Under the pieces are notes generated by a model, which was not told the DNA's origin, made no database searches, and saw nothing but the letters and a program-made list of their open reading frames with translations. Shown here one piece after another: positions 20,323 through 31,420 of a stretch of DNA of 36,179 nucleotides. Position 1 is the first letter of the stretch, and each line of letters begins with the position of its first letter. Origin of the DNA: Halichondria panicea (taxonomy: Eukaryota > Porifera > Demospongiae > Suberitida > Halichondriidae); the NCBI RefSeq assembly GCF_963675165.1, contig NW_026986602.1, forward strand, positions 1 through 36,179. Reading direction: 5' to 3'. The position numbers and the translations under genes are program-made.

Positions 20323-22617
20323 TACAGTGCAACAACCAAAGAGAGTAGATTTTTTTTTATATTATTATTTTTCACATTTTGTGGCATATCTCCTGAAGTA
20401 AAGGTGATATGATTTATTTGAGTGCAGGTACTGAAAGTTCAACTATTGGCGCTTCCATTGGACCACCACCTGTTACATCATATGACATCATCACTATGAA
20501 ATGGCTGTCTAAAGATGTGTACCTCCGAAAATATGTTAGGAATAGAAGTAGCTTATTTGTTTGAGTTAAGATCTGAAATTTGTTGTGTATGTACCTGAGT
20601 ATATTGCTCATCTTTTGAGCTTCAACAGAAGTCTGGGCTACTAGTAAGTTCTGAGAAATACTGCATTTTGTTGTTTTTTGGTGGCAAATATGTTAGGAAT
20701 ACAACTTTCGATTTTATGCTAGTTAAGGTCTGATTTTTGAGAAGGATGTACTATAATAGTGTAAAATTCATTTGCACTAACTTACAGGAGCTAGACAAGT
20801 CTCTTCTTTGCTAGAGCGGCCCTTCTTGTCAAAAATGGTGATTTTGCTCCGTTTTGCAACTTTTGCGACGTATGCAATGATATTCATTGATTTGTGATAT
20901 CACAAATCATCTTGTTGTTATTTGCTACATCCAAAGGTCATGTGATGTCTACCTGCAAATACGGGTTGTTATAAAACAGGGAATGAGAAATGAGGAAATG
21001 AGAAATAAGAAATGAGGAAATGAGGAAATAAGAAATAGGAAATGAGGAAATGAAGAAATAAGAAATAGAATAATAATAATGTATTTATGGTTAACGATCA
21101 TCACCATGGCATTAATTTTCATCACAATAATTATGACATTGTTATAATAATAATTATTATATAGATGCACAAAAGTAATGACTGATATCAGCCAAGAAGC
21201 TAGTAGGTGACTAAGTATTTAGTTATCAAATATATAATTATAGTGGCACCTCCACACAGTACAGGTTGTCGGACACATTGTAAGAATAAAATTTTACCAT
21301 CGCTTCAGATGGCATGCACAGTGAGCTTTCTTCATTAAAGGTAGCATCAGCTTTCACTAGGCATTGTGGTAATGGGAATTGCTTTCTTCACCCTGTAGCG
21401 AGATTGGATATGATACCAGTACAGTGTACTAATGTCATGACATTACTTCCTGCAGCTTTACGACAGGACTGGCAGATCATTAGAATTTGCTTGGTTTGAC
21501 AAACAGTTTTGGAGGTTTCTTTGCTGTTACTTACATGTAGATGTTGACATTGAGTCCAGTCCATTGACTATCACTTGCCCACCGGATTGTGAAATCAGTG
21601 AATGTATTGCCAGTATAGCCACGCATAGGTAAATTGTTTGAGACTGTGGGACTGTAGGACAGTACATGTAAGTACCGTTACGTAGGTAGATCTGATGTCT
21701 GAACCATGCCAGTCGTACATGGCACACAAGTAGATAGAGGTAGAGAGTGTCACACCGTGTACCAGAGGAACATAAGTTCTGTATGGTAGCAGAGCACCAG
21801 GAGACTTGTCACCAGGAGGTACGTACCTGTAGCTCAGTGGATGTTAGCTTCGTCTTCAGACTTGCTCTGCCCATAGATATGCTCTGCCTAAAAGCTCATT
21901 TCTCGTTCTCATTTCTTCATTTCCTCATTTCCTATTTCTTATTTCCTCATTTCCTCATTTCTCATTTCCTCATTTCTCATTCCCTGTTTTATAACAACCC
22001 TGCAAATACACAGTTGGTGTTGGTCATTCTGTGTCACAGGGGCGTGGCAATTGAGCCTTATATACGTAGGCAAATCGCCCCAAAAGTCATAAAAAGCACT
22101 GTTTTTGACAAGATGGGCCGCTCTAGCAAAGAAGAGGCTAGCCTAACTCCTGTAAGTTAGTACAGATGAAAAGTACACTATTGTAGTACATGCTGCTCAA
22201 AAATCAGACCTTAACTAATATAAAATCGAAAGTTGTAGTCTATTCCTAACATATTTGCCACCAAAAAACAACAAAATGCAGTATTTCTCAGAACTTACTA
22301 GTAGCCCAGACTTTGTTGAAGCTCAAAAGATGAGCAATATACTCAGGTACATGCACAACAAATTTCAGATCTTAACTCACAAAATAAGCTACTTCTATTC
22401 CTAACATATTTTCAGAAGTACACATCTTTAGACAGCCATTTTATACTAATGATGTCATGTGATGTAACAGGTGGTGGTCCAATGGAAGCGCCAATAGTTG
22501 AACTTTAAGTACCTGCACTCAAATAGATCATATCACTTTTACTTTAAAAGATATGCCACAAAATGTAAAAAATGTGTACCAAAAAAAAAATCTACTCTCT
22601 TTGGTTGTTGCACTGTA
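20323..22617. mobile_element. Foldback DNA transposon, Tc1/mariner-like ends, copy 2
   Basis: The ends TACAGTGCAACAACC at 20323 and GGTTGTTGCACTGTA ending at 22617 bound arms of about 600 bp (20323 to about 20900, and about 22075 to 22617) that are inverse of each other and match copy 1 at 490-1513. Without its nested insertion it is about 1.25 kb and encodes nothing. It interrupts the OTU/CXC gene. The flanks beyond TA (tcttgg and tgtcta) show no longer duplication. Confidence 0.85.
20963..22000. mobile_element. Nested foldback element with 9-bp target duplication (Mutator-like?)
   Basis: The 1038-bp element starts gggttgttataaaacaggg and ends with the exact inverse. Its arms of about 105 bp are made of gaaatgagg-type purine runs and their complement. 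It is flanked by tgcaaatac at 20954-20962 and 22001-22009. Copy 1 of the host element has the single, unoccupied tgcaaatac at 897-905. Nine-bp duplications with long TIRs point to a non-autonomous Mutator-like element. The interior (about 21070-21890) has no recognisable gene. Confidence 0.85.
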
Positions 22618-24035
22618 TGTCTACTTGAGACAAATGAGGACGTCTTATTCTCTTGCCTACTTTTGGCTGTGGTACATGCACACCATTTGGATTTTCACAG
22701 CCTTTACATAGGCATGTAGATGTACACGATCGACCCATTAAGTAGCATTTACACCTTGAGGCATAGAGTACACCATGTGAGCAAACTTTTCCAATATTTT
22801 TTTTGTTGACTCCACATCTGCAACTCACACACTTTGACACATTACTTGACATGCTGACCTGGCTGAGTGTGTCGCAGTATGGGAGAGCTGCATCGTAATG
22901 ACCAGATCCGATGGGTTCATAAACTAAGATGATTGTCCCTTCCATAGCACCGTCCTTCGGAGTAACGTATATGGGCTGGCTGCCGAGTGCTGTGGTAATG
23001 ATTAAAAGTGATAACTGAAGTCTTGTAGCCATAGCTAGTGGCATTAGGTCTCCAAGTGAGCTCGCAAAAAGTCCATCGTGAAGAAATTTGCTCGCTTCCT
23101 CAAGGTAATGAACATCATTCACAACAAAGCATTCGTACGTTTGGCGGCGTTCGCCTAAAATTTCATCAACAAATACTTGACGAAGCTTCATGCATAGAGT
23201 CCCAATATCAGTATCACCAACCACACCGAGTCTAGATAAACAATTGTTCCATCCTATCCTTGTTTGATGTCATGTTTATTGCTATAGAATGAAAGAAACA
23301 GTTTCCATCTTTTTTTATGGGAACACGCTTTAACCCATATTCACTCAGCCTGCTTTGGATATCACTCTGTCTATATTCACTGCCACTGCCAACAACTAAT
23401 GACGTGAGTTCTTGAAAGTGCTTCACGGACTTTGACATTTCGATTAGGTTCATGTTTACTAAAGTCATACCAATCTGAAATTTCTGTATGGAAGTGTAAT
23501 AAATTGGTTTTATTAATGACCACATGTATTCAGTGCTATCGATCCTGTCAGATTTATCGATTCCCAATGGTCACTTTTCTGAAGATCCTGGTTCATGACA
23601 CGCTGCTTAGGTGTAATTCTTTATTTTTATTGCAGATATGGAAGAGGAACATGTAACCAGCTGAACAACAAGCTTTCCTGCAAATTTTTTGGAATTGTTA
23701 TGACTATAAAATATAGTTAATAGTGCGTAAGCAAGCAGAATGCCAATACGACTTCTATTAAAGAATGAGTTAATATGTTTATGCAGCCTCTCGTTTCTAT
23801 TTGTCCCTCCTCCAGGAGGTATTCCCGAAAGGCAACCAGCGGAAATATGTCGCTTAATATTTTTCAAGGCATTAATACTTGATCCCTTTGTCATCAGCAC
23901 TGTCTTTCCATTTTATTGTAAAAGTATCAAGTTTAGAAAGAATCACATAAGTTTTCGATGTATGCTCAATGCATGCTGATGAACTGGTTTTTGGGGCCAT
24001 GCATGCACTTGTACAACGATTGATTGCTTCACTAG

Positions 24036-27000
24036 ACAATTACAAATCACAGTCAGTCGAATAGCAACCACTGTTCCACTAAAAGTAACTTTTCTCCCCA
24101 CGGATCCAACCACACCCAGTAGTACGGTGGTTCAGTTGTGCCCTACAAAAGATCCAACCACACCCAGTACAGTGGTTACAGAAGATCCCCTTATATTTGA
24201 ATATGAGGCAAATGCTAGAGAAGAACTGGCAACTGCTTACACTCTTTTAATGAACATGTACTATCATTTTGTCTGCCCACCCATCCAGGCCCCTGCAGAG
24301 GCTGCCAGTGCCCTGAGGGAATTTGTGACGACACAGGATCGACAATTCAATGAGATAGTTGTTGTCCACCTTCTGAGTAGTATAGTCAGTCATGCAGAAG
24401 ACAATGGTATAGTAACATTGATGACATCTGTGGCTTTATTGATGTGAGTCTATAATTATATACATAAAAAATATTGGTGTTGTTTAATTATTTCTCAGGA
24501 TGTACTTGAAGTGGCCACGAGAGTGATTAATAGTACTGTATTATACAGAGAGGAGGTGAGTTTAACTGTATTACTTTCATATCGTTATAACTTACGTTAC
24601 GTAAATGCACTTGCTATAATATGTACTGCGCACACACACACATGCATGCAGGCAGGCAAGCACCATAGCTGGCAGTACCCTGCATGCTAGCTATTGCTGA
24701 GAATCTAGTTTTCACTGTACTCCCTGCAGATGTCATGAACACTACAAAAATACACATACGTAAGTATTCTTCCTGGTAGTATCATTCATATGTTTTGTGG
24801 CCAGACTTGCTAATTTGTCAAATCTAATTTATTTACTGATATGTGGGCTCATCCAACCATGCAAGAGCAATCTGATAACGCAACTAGACTTCGCCTTATT
24901 GTTTAACATGTTACTCTCGAGAAATAATTATACCATCAGTACAATTCGAATGCGTGGTTTCAATTGCAAATTGCGAGTTTTTGCATAGATAGCAGACGAT
25001 AGTCTAGACACGCAAAGAGTAAGCATGATCATGCACAATCATCCTGTATTAACTACTATATACGATACTACTCGAGGCCATAGCTAAAAATAAAAACTAT
25101 TCACAAGTTGTTTTCACTGCAGAACTCATTCATGTTGATACACGAGTGGACAATGAAGACTTATACTTCACTAGTATTGATGTGAGAAGCAACTCTGTTC
25201 AAGTGCCCTCTGAGTTAGCAAGAATGGTGGCTAACGGAACTGGACCAGTCACTGTGGGTTCAGTCTACTACAAGAACATGAAAGGACTGCTTCCTGGAAC
25301 TCTACCGGGAGGGAATGGCACTGTGTTAGCGTCCCCCGTGGTCTCCTCCAGTCTGCAGTGTGGAAAAAATATCTGTGACACAGCTAATATTCAGCTCAGT
25401 ATTCCAGTAATTGTTACACTGAAACATACTGAACGTGCACGAGTGAGTAATCTACTATTTTTCATGTACGATAATTAAAATGCAACAAAATTATGGATGT
25501 TATATGACAGGCTCTTATTGAGATTGAAAGCATTATCTATTATGCCCGCTTACTTAACAGGTTTTACAGTAAATAATTGGCCAGCAAACAGTTGCGTATA
25601 TAGGAAGGGGGGGACTCCAGGGGCTGGAGCCCCCCCCCCCATATTTCTAGGCTATTATAAGTATAGATAATTATGACTTATCCAAGCTGCACTATATTAT
25701 GTAGATAGTCCTACTCTTTTCATTTCCATTCAAAAAACTAGAGACCCCCATTGAGAAATTGCTTCCTACACCACTGAGTAACATGCATATAATTATGCCT
25801 CGAGGCGTAGCCGCACGAGGGATACGGTAAAGCCAAGAGTGCATAAGAAGAGATAATGCTTCTTATGCACTCTTGGTAAAGCTGACTGTGTGTGTGTCTG
25901 TCTGTCTGTCTGTGTGTGTGTGTATTCCAGCTATAACTGCTCAACGGTTACAATGCGACGAAAACTAACAGCTTCTATAGGCTTCTAGCCACGTTCTCTT
26001 GGATTTTGATTCGTGGATTAGCAAACTAAAGCTTCTTTCTCGAGTTATGGCTAGTTTGACTCACATTGAAGGCTGTTGCAGTCTCTTCAGAATCTTTCAT
26101 AGCATCATCTGTCCGCACAAACTTTCTATTCAACAAATGAGTTAGCCTTGCACTAAAGCGCTAGCTTTTTGTTAGCTACAATACTCAGAAAATATCTGTT
26201 AAAACAGCTAGCTAGCAGTAGCCATTTGTGAAATTGATCTTTTTGGACACACCCTTTAATTATTCCTATGGATGTAATGCGCATGCGCGCTCATTCCCCA
26301 CGTGTGAGAAAATAATATCCAAGATCCAGATCCAGATCCTCCTGGCAGAATCATTTTTTTGTCTTGAGGGCCTGGTAAACCACAAAACACTACCATATAA
26401 CAATATAGATAACAATATGCATGTACACAGATCTTTTCTTCTTAGATATTATATACACTGAACTACAGATCCTGGAAGAATCAATTTTCTTCTTTCTTGA
26501 GGTCCTGGTAAGCTACATAATACAATAAATAACAACAATAGATGCATGTAAATAAGTCATTTCTTCTCAGTGACTTTATATAGATAAGCTAACTTTAATA
26601 TAAAATTCATTATAGAAACTAATAACACTCTAATACTTTAGAGCGAAAGCAAAAACATGGCGAGAGGCATTAGCACAGCGCCAGCTTGAACACTAGTTAT
26701 TATAAGCTGTTGCATGTGGCTCAGCAAGGAGGGAGCAGATGTGGAATTATAGTGATAGCATAGTTGAAATCTTGTGTCTTTCTTGCATTCTCGTCACTGC
26801 AATTTGGTGTATACCTATATTATTGTCTTCAGTGGCATAAGAAGTGGGGTGGCTCCAGCCCCTGGAGCCCCCCCTTGTTGGAGAACAATGTTTAGCTTGA
26901 ACTGTTGAGTTAGCTTAGCTACAGCATGCTGGCTGCAGCCAGCTAGCTATTCAAACTGTAGATTACATGATTATTTAAATGATGGGCTAGGTTTCGAAAG

Positions 27001-29395
27001 TCTAAAGTGCAAAGTGATAGATCTACCGCAGAGATAATGATTGATCTATGAGCCTATAGTCTCGAATTCCAGCCTCTTTCAGTCTTTGCAAGAATACAAA
27101 GTTGGGGAGGGGGTGGCCAGACTACTATGAGCCCCCTTTGCAAAAAATCTTCCTACGCCACTGGTCTTAGATTATACGGCTACAGCTGAATGTCTTGAAT
27201 GGCGTTATGACAAATTAACCTGAACGGACATGTGCATATAAGCTTCTCTTGCTTGTTTCTATGATACGTTACTTTTTTTACCGATCCTAGTATTATACTT
27301 TAGCAGAATATAATTGCGGTTCCCACTTACACACATACACACATACATGCACACAGTGGTAATCCATTATTCCATGGAAGATGGGACGATGTGTGAGAAA
27401 TGACTAACTCCACACACACTGTATGTGAGTGCACACATCTCACCAACTTTGCCATTCTCCTCAGTGCAAAGCCACTGAACATATCACCAGAAGTGAATCT
27501 GTCTCTTGAAGTCATTGGCAACATTGGAGTTTCATTATCTGTAATAGCCATGTTGGTTACCATTGTGGCCTTGGTCTTCTTTAGGTGAGAAAAAACCTTA
27601 AATACATATCACAGTGTTTTAATTGGTAATACAGGAGCTTGTGGAATATGCGTAACTTTATCCACATCAACCTCTGTGTGAGTCTAATTCTGGCAAATCT
27701 GATATTTGAGATTTGGGTAACTCACCACGGAGGAGGAGGTATAGTAGATCCTGGTTGTCGAACGGTAGCAGTCGTCGTGCACTACTTATTCCTGGTGTCC
27801 TTCATGTGGATGCTCATGGAAGGAGTGGTCTTGTATGTGATCCTCGTCAAAGTCTTTGCATGAACGGAAGTACATCATCGGCTTCACCATTGTCAGCTAT
27901 GGTATGTTTCTTTGTGTATTATAATTTTATGTTCACTTGATCCCTATAATTATAGGTGCCCCTGTATTGTATATGGCCCTTTGTATTCCATTGGGCTTTG
28001 CTCTACCTAGCTTGAAGGATAGCTATGGATATGTGGACACCCTGAATTCCATAGTGTGAGTTCATGATCAGTCACTCTCTTATATTAGAGTGATCCATGC
28101 AAGCAAGTTATGCACATATGCATGTACATGTAGTTGTAGTACATGCACAAACATAACTATCTTTTTATTTATCCGCATAAATTTTGGCTTAGTTTCGACT
28201 AAGCCAAAAGTCTAAACAGGGCATCTGGTTGTACCTTTCCACAAGTACATACAACTCATATTTATCCGGCTATATTTTCCTGAACAGTGACTCCATGCAG
28301 AGTCAAGTTTATTAAATAATAGTTAGACACTGTTTTGGAGGTGTCTATGGGATTTAGAAGCCCAAAGGCACTGATTAGTATCCCGAGCGTATAGCGAGGG
28401 TACTAAAGTGGCTGAGGGCTTCTAAATCACATGGACACCGACAAATCACATGGACACCGACAAAACAGTGTCTAACTCATTTAGATACTAGTGCACATGC
28501 GCAAATCGCTTCACTACAATACAATTACTTGACAATGGAATACTAGGTATACTAAGTACATTTGCAGGTATACTAAGTCCCATAGTATACCTGCTCTGAG
28601 GCACTTTTCCCATGTACTTCCCATGTAGATCTTATCAACTAGTGTCTAAGACATTTTATTTCTCTCATCAATTTTACACTATGGCGCTTGCAGCTGCTGG
28701 CTGAACACTCATACTAATTTTATTCTGGTGTTTGTTGTTCCTGTGGTGGTGATCCTCTTTGTAAATGTGGGTTTCTTTATTATGGTAATAGTTATCATGT
28801 GCAGACACCAAAAAATGCAAGAAAAAAGACAAAAAGTGAGGTATGTGGTAATGATATAATTATGTGCACTTAACTGTGCATGCTGATCGTCTCTTATATA
28901 CATATACAGTTCTTGGTTGAAGTTGTCTGTGTCACTGGTTGTTGTCATGGGGCTAACGTGGATAACAGGTGTGCAGTCTATATTCATATAATTATAATGA
29001 TGAATTGCCAATGGATACATGCAGGTGTTCTGTTGTTTGTGGTCCCTGCTCATAGTAGCGCTGTACTAATTGCACTGTCGTATATCTTCACGATTTTTGT
29101 TTCATTCCAAGGAGTGGCTATTTTTATACTTTTTGTGCCTCTCTCTGAGCCAGTAAGGGATGCATACTCCAAATGGTGGAAGGAAAAGGTGAAAAAGCAT
29201 CGATATGAAAGCACCAAGGTATACTATCAAGTCCGATTGTACTTAGTGTATGTACATTATTTTGCATTTCAGAGTACCACTCTCAGCAATGTTCGCAACA
29301 ATATTACCTCTTCATCTTTGGACAATTCTTTGAAACTAGAATCTAGTGCGTTCAACTCGACCATGGAAACGTCTAGGAACAAGTCAGGTGTGTGA
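24036..29395 (+). CDS. Adhesion GPCR gene, 5' incomplete, with lesions
   Basis: The exons seen are about 24036-24443, 24499-24555, possibly about 24730-24760, 25123-25442, about 27356-27584, 27635-27901, 27956-28055, 28694-28840, 28910-28968, 29025-29218 and 29273-29395 (stop). The GAIN-like region is at 24120-25442 (LATAYTLLMNMYYHF, SNSVQVPSELA, VIVTLKHTE). The GPS follows with THTVCECTHLTNFA, cleavage being expected at HL/T. The seven-helix domain begins LNISPEVNLSLEVIG and ends in a 60-residue tail (EPVRDAYSKWW...). Exons from 27956 on join in phase. Lesions: TGA at the conserved GPS Cys after RWDDV, a one-base frame break near 27861-27870 after VILVKVF, and a 24443/24499 junction out of phase. 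The upstream exons and signal peptide are not in view. The sequence resembles the lineage-expanded adhesion receptors of sponges. It is either a recent pseudogene or affected by assembly errors. Confidence 0.82.
24556..25122 (+). other. Intronic interval of adhesion GPCR
   Basis: Non-coding apart from a possible small exon (about 24730-24760, cag before atgtcatgaacac and gtaagt after). The interval includes a short CA repeat at about 24628-24645. Confidence 0.4.
25589..25776. mobile_element. MITE with CAGTGGCGTAGGAAG-type ends, diverged
   Basis: The left end cagttgcgtatataggaag and right end cttcctacaccactg are diverged inverted termini of the family seen intact at 26830-27163. Both copies share the palindromic GGGGCTGGAGCCCC block. 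No target duplication is visible. It lies in a GPCR intron. Confidence 0.7.
25795..26693. mobile_element. Dispersed repeat, copy B
   Basis: Same repeat as 17754-18697, with a few internal deletions and one 49-bp gain. The flanks are taatt (25790-25794) and tagtt (26694-26698), a 5-bp target duplication with one mismatch. It lies in the intron before the GPS exon of the adhesion GPCR gene. Confidence 0.8.
25833..25876. mobile_element. 44-nt perfect hairpin insertion with TAAAG duplication
   Basis: An 18-bp perfect inverted repeat (ccaagagtgcataagaag and its inverse) surrounds an 8-nt loop. It is flanked by taaag at 25828-25832 and 25877-25881. Copy A of the same repeat (ggtaaagctgactg at about 17784-17797) lacks it and has a single taaag, so this is a clean insertion. 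Confidence 0.85.
26830..27163. mobile_element. 334-bp MITE, CAGTGGC ends, GTCTT duplication
   Basis: Inverted termini cagtggcataagaag and cttcctacgccactg, flanked by gtctt at 26825-26829 and 27164-27168. It includes the GC-rich palindrome gctccagcccctggagcc near the left end. Non-coding, within a GPCR intron. Confidence 0.82.
28182..28209. repeat. Short perfect hairpin in GPCR intron
   Basis: ttttggcttag and its inverse are separated by tttcga (11-bp stem, 6-nt loop). Function unknown. Confidence 0.5.
28322..28471. mobile_element. MITE, gttagacactgtttt ends
   Basis: Terminal inverted repeats gttagacactgtttt and aaaacagtgtctaac are followed internally by gatttagaagccc and its inverse. A duplicated cacatggacaccgacaaa lies near the right end. 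It is non-coding and lies in the intron 28056-28693 of the adhesion GPCR gene. Confidence 0.75.
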
Positions 29396-29604
29396 TTGCA
29401 CACATTGAATTAACGTACTGAGATTAATTGGTGTTTGATAATGTGTAGCTAACTTAGGCCAGGCAAAGTAGATTAGTACTTTCTCATTACATACTGGTTT
29501 TTGTAAATTTATGAGGCCATGAGGTCTTTACTTATTGTGCACAACTTTTTAAGATAATTATTCATTACACAAACAAGAAATCAGAGACATAAACTTTTCT
29601 GTTA

Positions 29605-31150
29605 CACTGTTGGTATTAATTTTGGCTGGGTGTAACTCGTTAAGCGGTCCCACCATTCTCTGAGATCTTGAAGTGACCCGCCAGCCGTAACATCATCGGC
29701 ATACCAGGCTTGCTTGATTCATGCATCTTCGAGTCGATAGATGAGTGGGGTTATGGCAATTGCGTACATGGCCATGGCTAGTGGATCCCCTTGGGTGGTG
29801 CCTTCCTGGGAATGGAGTGTGTTCCCTTCACAATGAATGTCATTTCTGTAGGTGTTGATGATAATTTTTGATAGAGAAGGGCATAACTGTTGAATGTTGC
29901 GTAGAGCAGCCTCACGGTTAAGTGAATTGAAAGTGTTTGAGGCATCGACTAGGATAACTGCTTCTGTCGGTTGAGAATCATAGACTTTGCGCATGGCATG
30001 AACAGCTGCTTCACACCCCGATATATGACCTGCGTGTACCTGAAGGGGATCTGCTGCATCTTGGATGTCTTCTTTGAGGGTAAATGCAATAGCTTTCCCG
30101 ATAATTCTCCTAGCTGTCTCTCCAATGCCTATGGGGCGGACTCCTGGGCATTTGTCCGGAGCTATGAGTCTGCAGGCAACAAAAGCTGATATCCCCTTGG
30201 GATCCACAAAACTGGTGGTGTCACATAGCTCAGAGGAAGCTGCTTTGAACGAGGTACGGAGCCGTTTCCAAGCAGCTGTGTCCCAGCCTGATGGTTCGGC
30301 AGCTCCATCCATCTTAAGGACCGTGCTGCGTATCAATTGTCCATCAATTCGTTCGAAGATAATAGGGTGGGGATCTGTGACTGGTGGGTTAATTAGAGTT
30401 TACAATCGTATCCATCTTGTAAGGTTGCTTTTGTGGATTTTTCTTTAGCAAGCTGTCGAGGACACTTTCAGTGGCATTGTTGGGGTCTGCTGTGCTGTCC
30501 AGAAGTAGTGGTTTGGATGTTTGATTTTCAGCTATCAGTCTGAGGGCCGCCCTCACCTTGCCTTCTATCATGAATTTTCTGGAAAGCTGGTCAGTTGTAT
30601 TATTTTTATACTGGTTTTCCTTTGTCAGGCGGAAAATTGGATTGTTCATTCTGCCTTCCTTCCAGAGGCCTAAGCGGCGTTCTAGGTGTTTGGCATGATC
30701 TTTTGTTCTTATTCTAGAGTGTGGTTTTTGAAATAGCAAGGCCGGTAGGATCATTGCTGCTTTCATTGGTATTCCTTCTAGAGTAGATCTTTCAGCATAG
30801 GCCTGGAACAAGTGCGAGATCTCACGGACAAAAGATGTTCCTGCTTTTCCAGAGGGTATTTTTAGCAGTATAAAGAGCCTCATTTAGCTCCCCTCCCTAA
30901 TTGTTAATCTACATCATAGGATGGGAAAGAGGCAAATTCCTGCTCCAGTGGACTACTTCTTTGTAGCATTGGTCAATCTTTTCTGTGAGGTGCTCCCTGT
31001 CCTTATCACCCCACCGAAAACTACTCGGTTCAGGAGTAGCTGTAAAGCTGGGTAGGGGGTGTACTTCCTCGAAATGTTGACTGTTGTGGTATTGTTCGAT
31101 TCTGAATGTGAGATTGGGGATCTGACGGTTCTGACGGGAGACAAGATGGC
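29605..31150 (-). pseudogene. Reverse transcriptase pseudogene
   Basis: Minus-strand blocks run FRWGDKDREHLTEKIDQCY (about 31020-30960), KAGTSFVREISHLFQAYAE (about 30845-30790) and VRPIGIGETARRIIGKAI (about 30145-30092). The RT catalytic motifs are VDASNTFNS (about 29955-29930), EGTTQGDPLAMAMYA (about 29808-29765) and WYADDVTAGG (about 29707-29680). A TGA at about 29719 separates the last two motifs. Frames are also lost near 30385 and 30890-30910. This RT type is common in cnidarian and sponge genomes and may belong to tyrosine-recombinase (DIRS-like) elements, but no recombinase or terminal repeat is visible here, so its class is open. Confidence 0.75.
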
Positions 31151-31220
31151 GGTGCTCTCTTATATGTACCATCCAGATGCAGAGATGCTACATGTAGAAA
31201 CATGCCCCGCCCCTCTATAT

Positions 31221-31420
31221 ATAGCGGGTAATTTTCGTGGGGTAAAAAATTCGTAAACTCAAGAAACGGTGGTTTTCGTGAGTAAAAATTTCGTTTAGTC
31301 TTGTTGCCTGCCTGCATTCCTACGTACGTTCTGGTAGGCCACGCCTACGTTAAAATGTTGTGGAGGTCAGCTTGCCCACGAAAATAACGAATATTTTACC
31401 CCACGAAAATTACCTGCTAT
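31221..31420. mobile_element. MITE, tagcgggtaattttcgtgggg ends
   Basis: tagcgggtaattttcgtggg at the left and its near-perfect inverse (cccacgaaaattacctgcta) at the right, in a tatata / tata context suggesting a TA target. Same family as 5155-5342. Confidence 0.75.

Larger units (their letters stand above)
19811..23900 (-). pseudogene. Mobile-element gene with OTU and CXC domains, split by nested transposons
   Basis: Read on the minus strand, 23900-23607 encodes SGIPPGGGTNRNERLHKHIN...SRIGILLAYALLT, a transposon-associated block I cannot assign to a superfamily. 23567-23232 ends in VPIKKDGNCFFHSIAI, the OTU nucleophile motif (DGNC-x-F/L). After a one-base frame break near 23255, 23224-22618 supplies the OTU histidine motif EPIGSGHYDAALPY and then a CXC-type cysteine cluster (CVSCRCGVNKK ... 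CKCYLMGRSC...CLCKGCENPNG). The gene is then interrupted by 20323-22617 and resumes at 20322-19811 (KFALETGEILSTG), ending in an ITTPAV-rich tail and the basic stretch SKSRKRQRKD, a likely nuclear signal. OTU domains are ubiquitin-cleaving cysteine proteases; CXC clusters bind DNA. No intact transposase core is visible. Confidence 0.68.

Noticed and set aside
27356-27420. TGA at the GPS cysteine as a selenocysteine codon
   Set aside because: Selenocysteine in a structural disulfide is not expected, no SECIS-like element was seen, and other lesions in the gene make a nonsense mutation or base error more likely.
28182-28209. Hairpin as a transcription terminator or microRNA precursor
   Set aside because: The 11-bp stem is too short for a microRNA precursor, and intrinsic terminators do not apply to an animal intron.
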